A stretch of 19,722 nt of DNA, taken from NCBI GenBank assembly GCA_946631535.1, contig CAMPAF010000017.1, positions 1 to 19,722 of the forward strand. Direction: 5' to 3'. The notes beneath the pieces were generated by a model. It was not told the DNA's origin, did not search any database, and was given only the letters and a program-made list of their open reading frames with translations. The stretch comes from an uncultured Verrucomicrobiota bacterium (lineage in GTDB: Bacteria; Verrucomicrobiota; Kiritimatiellia; RFP12; UBA1067). The position numbers and the translations under genes were made by a program. This document shows positions 9,001 to 13,710 of the stretch, piece by piece (the first letter of the stretch is position 1; the number at the start of each line of letters is the position of its first letter).

Positions 9001-10658
9001 ACGACTGGAGCTATCCCGGAATAGGCGCGAGCGCAGGGATGTATCAAGCTGTTTCCAATGTTGTCATCAGGAGCGGCAACATCGTCGCAACGACGCCGGA
9101 GGATTTCATCGATTCGATTTCCGGTGCGCTCGTCGCGGGCGGCAATGTCAACATGCGCGATTCCAATTCCGCGGTAAATAGCGACGGCGCGCTCCTCGAC
9201 CGCGTGAAAGTCGCGAATCTTCCGGCAGGAAAGGCGGTGGAGATAACGGGGCTGCCGGCCTACTATGACGTATCCAACATTTGCGCGGACGATTCCGGGA
9301 ACATCTATCTGTGGCTCTCCCGCGGCAACTACGCGTTCACCGTCGACGGAACGAAGTACTTCGTGGGCGTCGCGGGCTCCGCGACAACCGCGCTCGTGCA
9401 AGACGTGGACGTCACGATCAACGGCGAGAACGTCTGCATGCTTTCCGGCGGCGGCTGGTACTACGACGTGGCCGACAGGACGCTCTACGTCACCAACCAG
9501 GGAACCTACACCGTGACCGGCACGAACGACGAAGGCAAGGTGGCGATCTACCTGAGGGCGGAGGACGGCCCCGTTGAACTCGTCCTGAAAGATCTGCATC
9601 TTTCGGGCTACACCCGCGACAACTATTATTCGCCCATTGTTTTGAGCGACATCTGGAGCCAGCAGCCCGTCACGCTGACGCTTGTGTCCTCCAATTCGCT
9701 TGTGTCGTGCGCGGACAGCACCAATTTCAAGTACGCCGGCATATACGTGCCGTACGGGCGCACGCTGACAATCGCGGGCGACGGGTATCTCGCCGTCAGG
9801 GGATACTGTGGCGCGGCGATCGGCGGGCTTGGAGAATATCAGGGCAATACGAGGAGATGCGGCAATATCAACATAACCGGCGGCAGGATTGTGGCGAAAG
9901 GGTCGTCCTCCGCGATCGGCAGTTGCGACGGCCAGTCGGGCGGCGACATTGTGATTTCCGGCGGAACCGTCGAGGCGGAAACGACCAGTGGACAGGCAAT
10001 CGGAACGGGCGGCGCGAATCTTCAGCAGACTGTTGTCATCACCGGCGGTTCCGTCAAGGTGACGGACGCGGGTGCGGCGACTGTGGCGGTGAATGCATCC
10101 GGCGCGGCGCTCTCGTGCGTCGAAGTTCCGGGGATCGCGTCCGGCGCGGCGGTCGCGTTCGACGGGCTGCCGGAGGGCTACGGCACGACGTGCATCTACG
10201 CCGATGCGGACGGCAAGGCCTATCTCTGGCTCCCGGAGAACTGGGACACGGGTGCGGTTACGCCGCATCTGCTCGCCGGCAGCCCGCACTCTTCGTCCGG
10301 CACGTCCCACGCATTCGCCGCGAACGGCTACCGCTACACCGTGACGATGAACGAAGCGGGTGCGGTCGCGGAGCAGGGCGATTCGCTTCCGTTGGAGTCG
10401 CTCAAGATTGACGATTTCGCCGTGGAAGATGGTCATATCATCCTCCGCTTCACGGCCAAGCCGGCGACATGGCTGTACGGTTTCAAGGATTGTATCCGGA
10501 TCCGCGCGTCGGACACGCTTCCGATTTCCGATGGCGACAGTTCGCTTCTCGATCTTTCCGGCGCGGAGCTTTATCTTGAGGGCAATGACGCCGCGACGAT
10601 CATCGTCCCGCTTGCACCGGACACTCGAAACAGATTCTTCAGAGTTGAGGTGCCATAA
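1..10658 (+). CDS. Giant modular glycine-rich beta-helix repeat protein (5' partial)
   Basis: The frame is open from position 3 to the TAA at 10656-10658, so at least 3551 residues are present and the true start and any signal peptide lie upstream. A GTG at 90 is only an internal valine. Visible order: Gly/Ser-rich region (about 150-970), an InlB B-type (Listeria-Bacteroides) repeat with 'YGYIFTGWYTGENGTG' (about 1018-1243), nine modules opening near 1260, 2075, 3105, 4445, 5040, 6200, 7555, 8640 and 9410, and a C-terminal domain ending 'NRFFRVEVP'. Modules contain 'ITGGTVxATGG' and 'GAGIGGG' rungs typical of right-handed beta-helix proteins, resembling the Cthe_2159 carbohydrate-binding family. 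No catalytic motif was recognised. Inferred role: secreted or surface adhesin or glycan-binding protein. It sits 60 nt upstream of a T3SS locus, but nothing seen shows that it is a T3SS substrate. The reading frame is certain; the function is tentative. Confidence 0.93.
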   Translation, partial: GHKTLADGNIYIIADDISVTAGAGQSAYTVNENATAVLYIPAGKKLTLKGGAGSGATGAGAGLEVPSSSTLIVVGGGTLAATGGTGASGSGGGSGENANVDGSGKPHDDWGRAGVGGDGGDGGGGAGAGIGGKGGSGGAGRSEPRNASNWHDTNGDWQCRGYNGYAGYSGGKGNDCGTIYFLGSVQVTATGGTKGASGGDSGSNGEKDKEYWTLSYRAGGGGGGGGGGSGYAATAIGGGAGGGGAGGGGGEGSRYRTTQGYTFRSANGGHGGGGSGGANGSGTRTDGEDGWFVGTGGNGGSGGSGGSAGSDGTVYKSSSATVSGTSSTTPAESNAAIEYTITFNDSWRLSSTVQTKFGFALPNGPTASRYGYIFTGWYTGENGTGTRYYDANGASTVSLWTHPGDLTLYPGWEVNDHESLDEVALTINGVAVNEGTDASATGWSYSAESGRIDITGADSTYEIAGKDLHGFAPIFVSAANCTVKVAGTLAMSPGNREGYHPITVQSGASLTLEVADGGECSLEGADGRTSVSVATGATLTLKTEGWLTATGGDGAADIGLDKGASSCGDIYIETYANWFARFRPGRGLSENNGLQNNLGKSANFISTATGEKVWSVRMPELSESVMYLQRIEGNIHDAVYPGADGYAWFWLPTGGYEWGKRLNASLTAGDTLWISYVESRHSVASVFYPLHIEIDGEDIAHLNGKGWYATLTGSDGSVTNNTKATLVITDAGPHVVTGYGNAGIDIRADTSLTISNLTLTTSSWENKCAMWIEDGRTLNLTVEGDNRLTSGANCPGIAVYPGRTINIDGDGSLRAQGGKNAAGIGGGSYGAISGEINISGGAITAIGGANAAGIGSAQTFALSGDITISGGIVTARGGQYGAAIGGGYRGCANVTITGGTVFPTAGSKASAIGAGYSGNASWAQNTFGWAAIYATADKVSPSAKNEAGNAVFPVTFDHGLANSPVTRIVVDGEERPCHDLWTNERGNLVLWLESTDWVLHTITVTVVDGDGTETKRSWGYKIDDNGRYEFSRDVITVDGEPVVGGLDAAGTGWDYFGDTGNMTFRSGSHTISGNSTNGTIRIVANGTDVALTIQKLTLKTPYDYLSPFVVSNKCTLTLVDESTVECVYNPNASTVSKIGSKYTAGIEVPAGASLTIEGDGTLTAIGGWCGAGIGSRGTGFESAGAITINSGFVYAIGGEGKSGGGAGIGGGLGGGVASITVNGGYVDAQGGNGCCGIGGGWGKDIYLTNGTFRVTGGTVLAARGKGAYSDFVTASGNTIDVTKGKSIVIDGACSVRPKDAVVANYNPCPGPVNSNDVRLVFAVIDGLGSGDVVQITDELWPHYSDASLLADDGGAVCLWGEATNVVRNVEIESPNIPGGKMTFELSAASNTITHVSDDYEAPESRKVNGVTCWRVEVVALPARKRLPVEGIDAAYSRGTTVSDATGMTYLYLPDGSYDFTVGGYAYHAEVNGGVATATFTVGILVDGVDIGACSGDGWSYSGTTEVLSLNAAKEYVVSGTNAERQVSVCAATRGVKIRADRLELAPAGRGALYAADGVPSFEYAGGTLGTGEIPSQMVVSGGTIDATIQNPVAVTSSGVLTNAYCVTIDGLPRFAKIDIANIEGLENYDTQGIYANEYGEVYLYLPDGDYWFSVSDGTTTSEKIAIVDGAEAVALNYDPTGVSINGRDAARLRGDGWLNEDGLVRLLAATDYVLSGTNGGPAVTFQAQTSRTTLVFDNLVMTNAAMEVSPVSVGSGQKATFTVELRGTNILHGVSSDAWCGVEMLQMTELNFTGDGYLEATGQGPGIGMGRGEVADMSSVVIHSGTIVATGGSSAAGIGGGGGQDGIRTYVYGGSVTATGGNGAAGIGGGNNCYGAAVTITNGVVVATGGAGGAGIGGGQSGGAALRGACEITGGIVTAQGGDGAAGIGGGRNGASGFYVQQGGTVVAHSGSGGKDIGAGQGGTSAGRTTVSGGSLNAASAKVAPAAKNDSGENVYCVTVPVGRANFDIGAAMTDFAGYSLSGAVTDDEGKIYVWLPDGKYYINIANRPFRAIVDGADAEAEVWSVGVEVDGVDVALQSGEGWTYAVDTGVLSVFADGCVISGTNTAGDVSLVFTNSLSAVVSNLWIATSSVAAASPVSILSDAVVKLALAGTNGFASAGEGCAGLNVPYGSTLSITNLVDDATPYLAVRGADYAAGIGGGRIESHGSIEILGGAIVATGGAYGAGIGSGYFSESGSDEGDAATLRQGMIRILGGDVSATGGERAAGIGGGWTHSGGEIEIAGGKVTATSAMSGAGIGGGMAAHGYTISISGGEVSATGGSNGGAGIGGGIVIVGSSYSSANTALCRIAISGGRIAATGGAGSAGIGSGKAYNQHAAISITGGTVVATGGESIYGYSTTDDIGIGACDNPVPVVYPLTIKGASVHALNRTASAEYVSPAPSNGTTRVWCVTVETGKTNELVSVEYLDGYGENSEIYADEEGKVYLWLPDGSHVFYVGGEPYAATVGGADTTAHEWLTGVTADGLDVSHVQTKGKKWYYDYGEKRLYVIGDCVVSGTNTAGQVNILASPIAEDEGGTGGSFAFTVSNLYLKSSSASPLAVSNGTVTVRLAGANTLDASSSRDYAALNVGATATLVVTNLEENAALTATGGTDGAGIGGNRGGGTGTIRIEGGVVNAYGIDDGAGIGSGYKGTCGDISITGGRVTAIGGTCTELFSSYCGAGIGGGDSSDSAGCRIEISGGTVVAESDIEVSTKYAALIGDGYSSKTKNGYSISITGGSIMSRRRTSRNTFFTESKASDTPNIPVDGAGAQVYRSSLSGYAANARVDLEIDGYGTNDIYADYAGAVHLWIAPGVYNASIESVRYLLKATESGGTLEELLPTGVLVNGVDVYEISGAGWTYDPAKGTLSIAGDATLSGTNTEGIVRCRVENDANIVFSNLCLKATGNRQTPFAVASNATVSVEFTGTNTLAAGKYCAALEVPYESCVSIGGDGWLHAAGGGGDDWSYPGIGASAGMYQAVSNVVIRSGNIVATTPEDFIDSISGALVAGGNVNMRDSNSAVNSDGALLDRVKVANLPAGKAVEITGLPAYYDVSNICADDSGNIYLWLSRGNYAFTVDGTKYFVGVAGSATTALVQDVDVTINGENVCMLSGGGWYYDVADRTLYVTNQGTYTVTGTNDEGKVAIYLRAEDGPVELVLKDLHLSGYTRDNYYSPIVLSDIWSQQPVTLTLVSSNSLVSCADSTNFKYAGIYVPYGRTLTIAGDGYLAVRGYCGAAIGGLGEYQGNTRRCGNINITGGRIVAKGSSSAIGSCDGQSGGDIVISGGTVEAETTSGQAIGTGGANLQQTVVITGGSVKVTDAGAATVAVNASGAALSCVEVPGIASGAAVAFDGLPEGYGTTCIYADADGKAYLWLPENWDTGAVTPHLLAGSPHSSSGTSHAFAANGYRYTVTMNEAGAVAEQGDSLPLESLKIDDFAVEDGHIILRFTAKPATWLYGFKDCIRIRASDTLPISDGDSSLLDLSGAELYLEGNDAATIIVPLAPDTRNRFFRVEVP
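150..970 (+). repeat. Gly/Ser-rich low-complexity region of the giant protein
   Basis: This stretch encodes long runs of Gly with Ala, Ser and Asn, such as 'GGNGGSGGSGGSAGSDG', using mainly GGC codons. It looks like an extended or glycine-rich beta-structure ahead of the InlB-type repeat. It resembles the Gly-rich regions of other surface proteins (PE_PGRS-like in composition only) and gives no family assignment by itself. Confidence 0.85.
663..683 (+). repeat. (GGC)7 trinucleotide microsatellite
   Basis: Seven perfect GGC codons flanked by GGT on each side (660-662 and 684-686) encode part of an 11-Gly run. Slippage here would change the linker length without shifting the frame. Imperfect GGC/GCG runs continue at about 711-750. 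Confidence 0.85.
1018..1243 (+). other. InlB B-type (Listeria-Bacteroides) repeat domain
   Basis: The encoded segment begins 'YTITFNDSW', carries the hallmark 'YGYIFTGWYTGENGTGTRYY' and ends 'DLTLYPGWEV'. This is the pattern of the roughly 70-residue Flg_new/InlB B-repeat (F.GW.......GT.......T.YA.W), a beta-grasp-like module common in secreted surface proteins of gut bacteria. Only one copy is seen in the window. Confidence 0.8.
2440..2760 (+). repeat. Beta-helix rung array, module 2
   Basis: About four rungs of roughly 25-28 residues alternate 'GGKNAAGIGGG', 'INISGGAITAIGG', 'ITISGGIVTARGG' and 'VTITGGTVFPTAG'. The alternation of an I/V.I.GG strand with a Gly turn is what a right-handed beta-helix coil looks like in sequence. 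Confidence 0.75.
3480..3800 (+). repeat. Beta-helix rung array, module 3
   Basis: About four rungs are visible: 'GWCGAGIGSRG', 'GGGAGIGGGLGGG', 'GGNGCCGIGGGWG' and 'VTGGTVLAARG'. A Cys-Cys pair lies inside one Gly turn. Confidence 0.7.
5400..5895 (+). repeat. Beta-helix rung array, module 5
   Basis: Six rungs in a row repeat the unit '..GGxVxATGGxGAAGIGGG..' with period of about 26-30 residues, for example 'VTATGGNGAAGIGGG' and 'VTAQGGDGAAGIGGG'. The near-identity of neighbouring rungs suggests recent tandem expansion. Confidence 0.82.
6580..7215 (+). repeat. Beta-helix rung array, module 6 (longest)
   Basis: About seven rungs repeat 'I.I.GG.V.ATGG...GAGIGGG' with inserts of variable length between rungs, for example the Ser/Asp-rich insert after 'GYFSESGSDEG' and the one after 'GGIVIVGSSYSS'. 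This is the largest rung array in the window. Confidence 0.82.
7930..8345 (+). repeat. Beta-helix rung array, module 7
   Basis: About four rungs: 'GTDGAGIGGNRGGG', 'GIDDGAGIGSGYKG', 'YCGAGIGGGDSSDSAG' and a diverged 'YAALIGDGYSS', each followed by an 'I.I.GG.V' strand. Confidence 0.75.
10372..10655 (+). other. C-terminal domain of the giant protein
   Basis: The last roughly 95 residues lack Gly rungs and read as a small beta-sandwich-like domain, 'LESLKIDDFAVEDGHIILRF' through 'APDTRNRFFRVEVP'. From general familiarity, '(R/S).F(F/Y)R(V/I)' endings are common in large secreted proteins of Verrucomicrobiota and Kiritimatiellota, where they may act as a sorting or terminal capping domain. That role is inference. 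Confidence 0.5.
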
Positions 10659-10674
10659 CAGAAATGGGGAGGTT

Positions 10675-10704
10675 TTTCCAAAGACAACAGGATTTTGATA
10701 TAAT
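10675..10704 (+). promoter_or_regulatory. Predicted sigma70-type extended -10 promoter of the T3SS locus
   Basis: A perfect TATAAT lies at 10699-10704, preceded by TG at 10696-10697 with one base between, giving the extended -10 form TGnTATAAT. A weak -35 (TTTCCA, 4 of 6 to TTGACA) lies at 10675-10680 with an 18-bp spacer. The expected transcript start at about 10711-10713 is only 6-8 nt ahead of the ATG at 10719, so the mRNA would be almost leaderless. The 60-nt gap is AT-rich against very GC-rich surroundings. Confidence 0.65.
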
Positions 10705-10718
10705 ACAGTGTTTTAAAA

Positions 10719-11159
10719 ATGACAGAGATGGAGACAAAACGGACCCCGGGGCCTTCTGTGGGTAGGCATGCGGCAGATCGGCTCTTGATGGCAATTGGAT
10801 ATCCCGAGCGGATACCCAACACGGATAAGCCTTTCACGCTGCGCGTGGACGGCAGGGAGGTTTTTGTCGAAGAATCTGCCGGGTGCATCGTTCTTTCCAT
10901 CGTATTGACGGGGGACGAATCAATGATTCCTGCGCTCGCCGCCTACGCGGCCGGAAGGATGCTCCGAGAGGAGGCGACGCTGGCGTATGGGAAAGGCAAC
11001 GTTTTCCTTTGGCAGGATGCACCCGTGGGTGCGGACGACCGGGCACTTGTGAGGTTGTTCGAATCGTTCACGGACTCGTGCGATTGGTGGTGCGCGCGCG
11101 TGGAGGAACGGGGAAAAGGCGATGCGGTTGAAATATCGGAGTCGGTCATAAGACCATAG
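10719..11159 (+). CDS. CesT/SycE-family (class I) T3SS chaperone
   Basis: This is a 146-residue acidic protein with the layout of class I secretion chaperones: an N-terminal helix with 'ADRLLMAIGYPE', a beta-sheet block 'FTLRVDGREVFVEES', a helix-strand block 'AGRMLREEATLAYGKGNVFL', and the C-terminal 'LVRLFESFTDSCDWWCARVE' typical of the final helix. Such proteins bind the N-terminal region of one secreted substrate in the cytoplasm and keep it competent for export. The cognate substrate is unknown; neighbours are the giant repeat protein upstream and sctC downstream. No Shine-Dalgarno precedes ATG 10719; ATG 10728 in the same frame is an alternative. It appears to be the first gene of the T3SS transcription unit. 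The fold assignment rests on pattern only. Confidence 0.72.
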   Translation: MTEMETKRTPGPSVGRHAADRLLMAIGYPERIPNTDKPFTLRVDGREVFVEESAGCIVLSIVLTGDESMIPALAAYAAGRMLREEATLAYGKGNVFLWQDAPVGADDRALVRLFESFTDSCDWWCARVEERGKGDAVEISESVIRP

Positions 11160-11164
11160 GGGAG
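11159..11164 (+). promoter_or_regulatory. Shine-Dalgarno deciding the sctC start
   Basis: GGGGAG directly abuts the ATG at 11165, leaving no room for initiation there, but lies 12 nt before the ATG at 11177. The 11177 start also begins with the basic residues of a signal peptide, so it is preferred. Confidence 0.55.
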
Positions 11165-11176
11165 ATGCGACTTGAA

Positions 11177-13081
11177 ATGAAATCATTCAGGATAGCAGTG
11201 CTGGCGGCCATGACGGCTGCGGCGGGTCTTGTGACGGCGGCGGAGGCCCCCGCCGCGCCCTCCATTCCGTGGAAGATGCCTACCTACACGCTCGTTGCGC
11301 GCGACATGGATCTTCGCATGGCGCTTGACACCTTCGCGGTTGCGCAGGGACTTTCCGTCGTGATGTCCGATTCCGTTGCAGGGCGTTTCTCTGGCGATTT
11401 TAAAGATGTGCCTCCAAGCGATTTCCTTGACAGGATCGCGACGACGCACAACCTGATGTGGTATTATGACGGCGCGGCGCTCTACGTTTACGGGGCGAGC
11501 GAGATCGCCACGATGCTCGTGGATCTCAAGTACATGAAGGCCGGCGAGGTGAGGCAGATGCTGGCGGAGCTGGGCGTGGAGGACCGGCGCTTTCCGCTCA
11601 AAACGACGTCGAACGACGAGCTGGTGATGGTGGCGGGGCCGCCGCGCTACGTGGCGCTCGTCGCGGAGATGATCGCAAAGGCCGACAGTCTGCGCGAGAA
11701 GCGGACCTTCAACGAAATCGAGGCGCGGATCTTCCCGCTCGTGTACACGTGGGCGGATGACGTCTCTTTTTCGGCGAACAGCCCGGAATCCTCGCTCCAG
11801 CTGCGTGGCGTTGCGCGCATTCTTGAGGAGATCATGTCGAATGGCAGCCGGGAGGGCGTGCGCGAAGCGGCGCTGACCAACGAGCTGTCGCGCCTTGAGG
11901 CGACGAAGATGTCGGAGTACCGCCCGGTGATACGTCCCGACAACCGCCTGAACGCGGTCATCGTGCGCGATGTCGTTTCCCGGATGCCGATGTACGAGAA
12001 GCTGATCCGTCAGTTGGATGTGCCGCAGAAGCTTGTGGAGATCGACGTCACGGTGGTGGAGCTTTCGAAGAAGGATGCGCTTGACTGGCAGCTGTCGCTT
12101 GCGTTCAACACGCGGCACGGACATTCCGACTTCGGGGCGGGACAGAACGCCGCCAACATCTTCAGCCCGCAGAACATCGGCGGGAAGGGCCTCGCCGGCG
12201 CGCTCACGCACATCCATTCCGCCTACGCGCTCGCGTCTTCGATCACGGCGTTGCGCGAGAAGGGCAAGGCCCGGTCGATATCCCGTACGTCGCTCCTGAC
12301 CGTGAACAACCTCGCGGCCGAGATGAGCGATTCGCAAAGCTACCATGCGAAGGTCGTCGGGACGGAGGTGGCATCGTTGGAGGAGGTCTCGGCCGGTACG
12401 AGGCTCCAGATCAAGCCGCGCATACTGCCGTCTGCCGCCACGAACGTCCCTGATCAGGTGTGGCTGTCGCTGGAGCTGGATGACGGCGGCTTTGAGTCGA
12501 TCACCGTCGATGCGATGCCAATGAAGCGTTCCTCCACGCTCACCACGCAGACGGCGATGTTCGTGGACGAGTCCATCATGCTCGCCGGCTATCTGCGCGA
12601 CATCGAGGAGGATGCCGGCTGGGGCATTCCGTATCTCCGTGACATTCCGTGGATCGGATGGATCTTCGGCGGCAAATCGACGCGCAAGGAGACGGTGCAG
12701 CGGATGTTCGTGATCACGCCGCATGTCGTGGACATCGACCAGGAGACGCTCGCCCGCCTCCAGGCGACACGGTTGCGGGATGTGACGGAGGCCGAGCAGA
12801 TGCAGGATGATGCGGAGGCCAGCGACGAAGAACGCGAGCGGCGCGATCTGGAGCGCAAGGACAACCGTGAGCGTCGCGAGGAGAAGCAGGAAGACTACCT
12901 GAAGCGCCGCAAGGCCGAGATCGAGCATGGCAAGAAAATGCGCCAGTTCGACCGCAAACGCGAGAAGAGTCGGCTTGAGAACGATATTCGCGACTGGAAG
13001 GAGCAGGCTAAGGCCGAACGCGCAAAGCTCGACGCCGAGGAAAAGCTGGAAGAGGAGAAGCGGAAAAGCAAGGAACCGTGA
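11177..13081 (+). CDS. sctC: T3SS outer-membrane secretin SctC (YscC/CdsC family)
   Basis: This is the outer-membrane ring of the injectisome. With the ATG at 11177 the protein has 634 residues and starts with a Sec signal peptide (basic n-region, 'IAVLAAMTAAAGLV', likely cut after 'TAAEA'). The N0 domain follows at about residues 27-100 ('FAVAQGLSVVMSDSVAGRFS', 'WYYDGAALYVYGASE'), then N1 and N3 domains ('RIFPLVYTWADDVSF', 'RPVIRPDNRLNAVIVRD'), then the secretin core with 'TQTAMFVDESIMLAGYL', 'IPYLRDIPWIGWIFGG' and 'RMFVITPHVVD'. After about residue 520 comes a roughly 115-residue Glu/Lys/Arg-rich tail that looks helical or coiled-coil and is unusual in the family (YscC has about 607 residues and no such tail). 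The stop TGA overlaps the ATG of the next gene. Confidence 0.96.
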   Translation: MKSFRIAVLAAMTAAAGLVTAAEAPAAPSIPWKMPTYTLVARDMDLRMALDTFAVAQGLSVVMSDSVAGRFSGDFKDVPPSDFLDRIATTHNLMWYYDGAALYVYGASEIATMLVDLKYMKAGEVRQMLAELGVEDRRFPLKTTSNDELVMVAGPPRYVALVAEMIAKADSLREKRTFNEIEARIFPLVYTWADDVSFSANSPESSLQLRGVARILEEIMSNGSREGVREAALTNELSRLEATKMSEYRPVIRPDNRLNAVIVRDVVSRMPMYEKLIRQLDVPQKLVEIDVTVVELSKKDALDWQLSLAFNTRHGHSDFGAGQNAANIFSPQNIGGKGLAGALTHIHSAYALASSITALREKGKARSISRTSLLTVNNLAAEMSDSQSYHAKVVGTEVASLEEVSAGTRLQIKPRILPSAATNVPDQVWLSLELDDGGFESITVDAMPMKRSSTLTTQTAMFVDESIMLAGYLRDIEEDAGWGIPYLRDIPWIGWIFGGKSTRKETVQRMFVITPHVVDIDQETLARLQATRLRDVTEAEQMQDDAEASDEERERRDLERKDNRERREEKQEDYLKRRKAEIEHGKKMRQFDRKREKSRLENDIRDWKEQAKAERAKLDAEEKLEEEKRKSKEP

Positions 13082-13710
13082 TGCAGGAGCCGGTGAAGAT
13101 AGAGGGCGGATTCGCCGAAGTCGGGGCGGGCGCGTGGCTGATGGGCCGCGGCCAGCCGACGGCTTTCTTCGGTTCCGCCGTCCGTCGCCGTCGCAAGGGT
13201 TTCTTCCTCCGCGACCGTTCGATCCTTGACCTCGTAGAGACGACGGGTGCCGCCAAATGCGCAGATGCGCGACGCCCGTTCCTTACGCATATCCCCTGCG
13301 CCGCGCCGATTTCCGCCGCGTCCGCCAAGGTGCTCGTTGCACCCGCCGCTGCCCGTACAGGTGCGGAGGTGGTGAAGATGATTCCGATGAGCCTCAAGGG
13401 TTCGCTCTGCGTGACGGTGTTTGGTGAGAACTGGGTCGTCATGGCCACGGCGTCGCGCACGGCGCGTCTTCAGGTGGCGGATGGCGATACGCTTTCCGTG
13501 CGGCCGGAGTCCATCGTGGCGTGGACGGGGAATCGTCCGACGGGATTCTGTCCGAAGATTGGCCTTTGGGACATCCTTCTGCCGCGCGGACCCAAGAATC
13601 TGCTGCTCCATTTCCATGGTCCGTCAGTCGTTTGGGTGGAAGGGGCTCATGCCCACGACCTCCACCCCTGCAAACTTCCAAGCTTCTACCGGAGGCCTTA
13701 TGGCGCTTGA
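13081..13710 (+). CDS. AIM24-like protein within the T3SS operon
   Basis: A 209-residue protein. The start ATG 13081 overlaps the sctC stop and has AAGGA at 13070-13074, 6 nt upstream; the GTG at 13078 is less likely. The second half (about residues 100-190) resembles the AIM24/TIGR00266 beta-sandwich family, with 'RLQVADGDTLSVRPESIVAW' followed by 'NLLLHFHGPSVVWVEG', comparable to the family pattern '(D/E)..(H/S).VAF/W ... F.GPG.VWLQ'. The N-terminal part is rich in Ala/Arg, with no signal peptide or membrane segment. AIM24 family proteins are poorly understood; the yeast member supports mitochondrial inner-membrane organisation. No T3SS role is known to me. It lies between sctC and sctW in a coupled operon and overlaps sctW by 11 nt, so a T3SS-linked role (accessory factor or substrate) is inferred from position only. 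Confidence 0.6.
   Translation: MQEPVKIEGGFAEVGAGAWLMGRGQPTAFFGSAVRRRRKGFFLRDRSILDLVETTGAAKCADARRPFLTHIPCAAPISAASAKVLVAPAAARTGAEVVKMIPMSLKGSLCVTVFGENWVVMATASRTARLQVADGDTLSVRPESIVAWTGNRPTGFCPKIGLWDILLPRGPKNLLLHFHGPSVVWVEGAHAHDLHPCKLPSFYRRPYGA

Larger units (their letters stand above)
1250..10340 (+). repeat. Nine tandem degenerate modules of the giant protein
   Basis: Each module starts with a block like 'GVEVDGVDV...GEGWTY...VISGTN' (clearest near 4445, 5040, 6200, 7555, 8640 and 9410; diverged near 1260, 2075 and 3105). It ends with a block like 'DEGKIYVWLPDGKYYI' (near 1930, 2953, 4330, 4912, 6085, 7438, 8520, 9290 and 10205). Lengths run from about 600 to 1350 nt, the difference lying mostly in the number of glycine rungs. 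The fourth module (about 4445-5035) is short and has no GIGGG rung. The regular head-to-tail layout indicates duplication followed by divergence. Confidence 0.85.

Noticed and set aside
6825..10436. Very long open frame on the - strand (about 1200 codons) opposite the giant gene, with Arg/Ala/Asp-rich translation
   Set aside because: It is the reverse shadow of a high-GC repeat gene; the protein has no recognisable domain and is unusually rich in Arg, Ala and Asp, while the + strand frame has clear repeat structure.
10653..10677. Possible terminator after the giant gene: CCAT/ATGG stem with a T-run at 10673-10677
   Set aside because: The stem is only 4 bp, is separated from the T-run and overlaps the stop codon; too weak to call.
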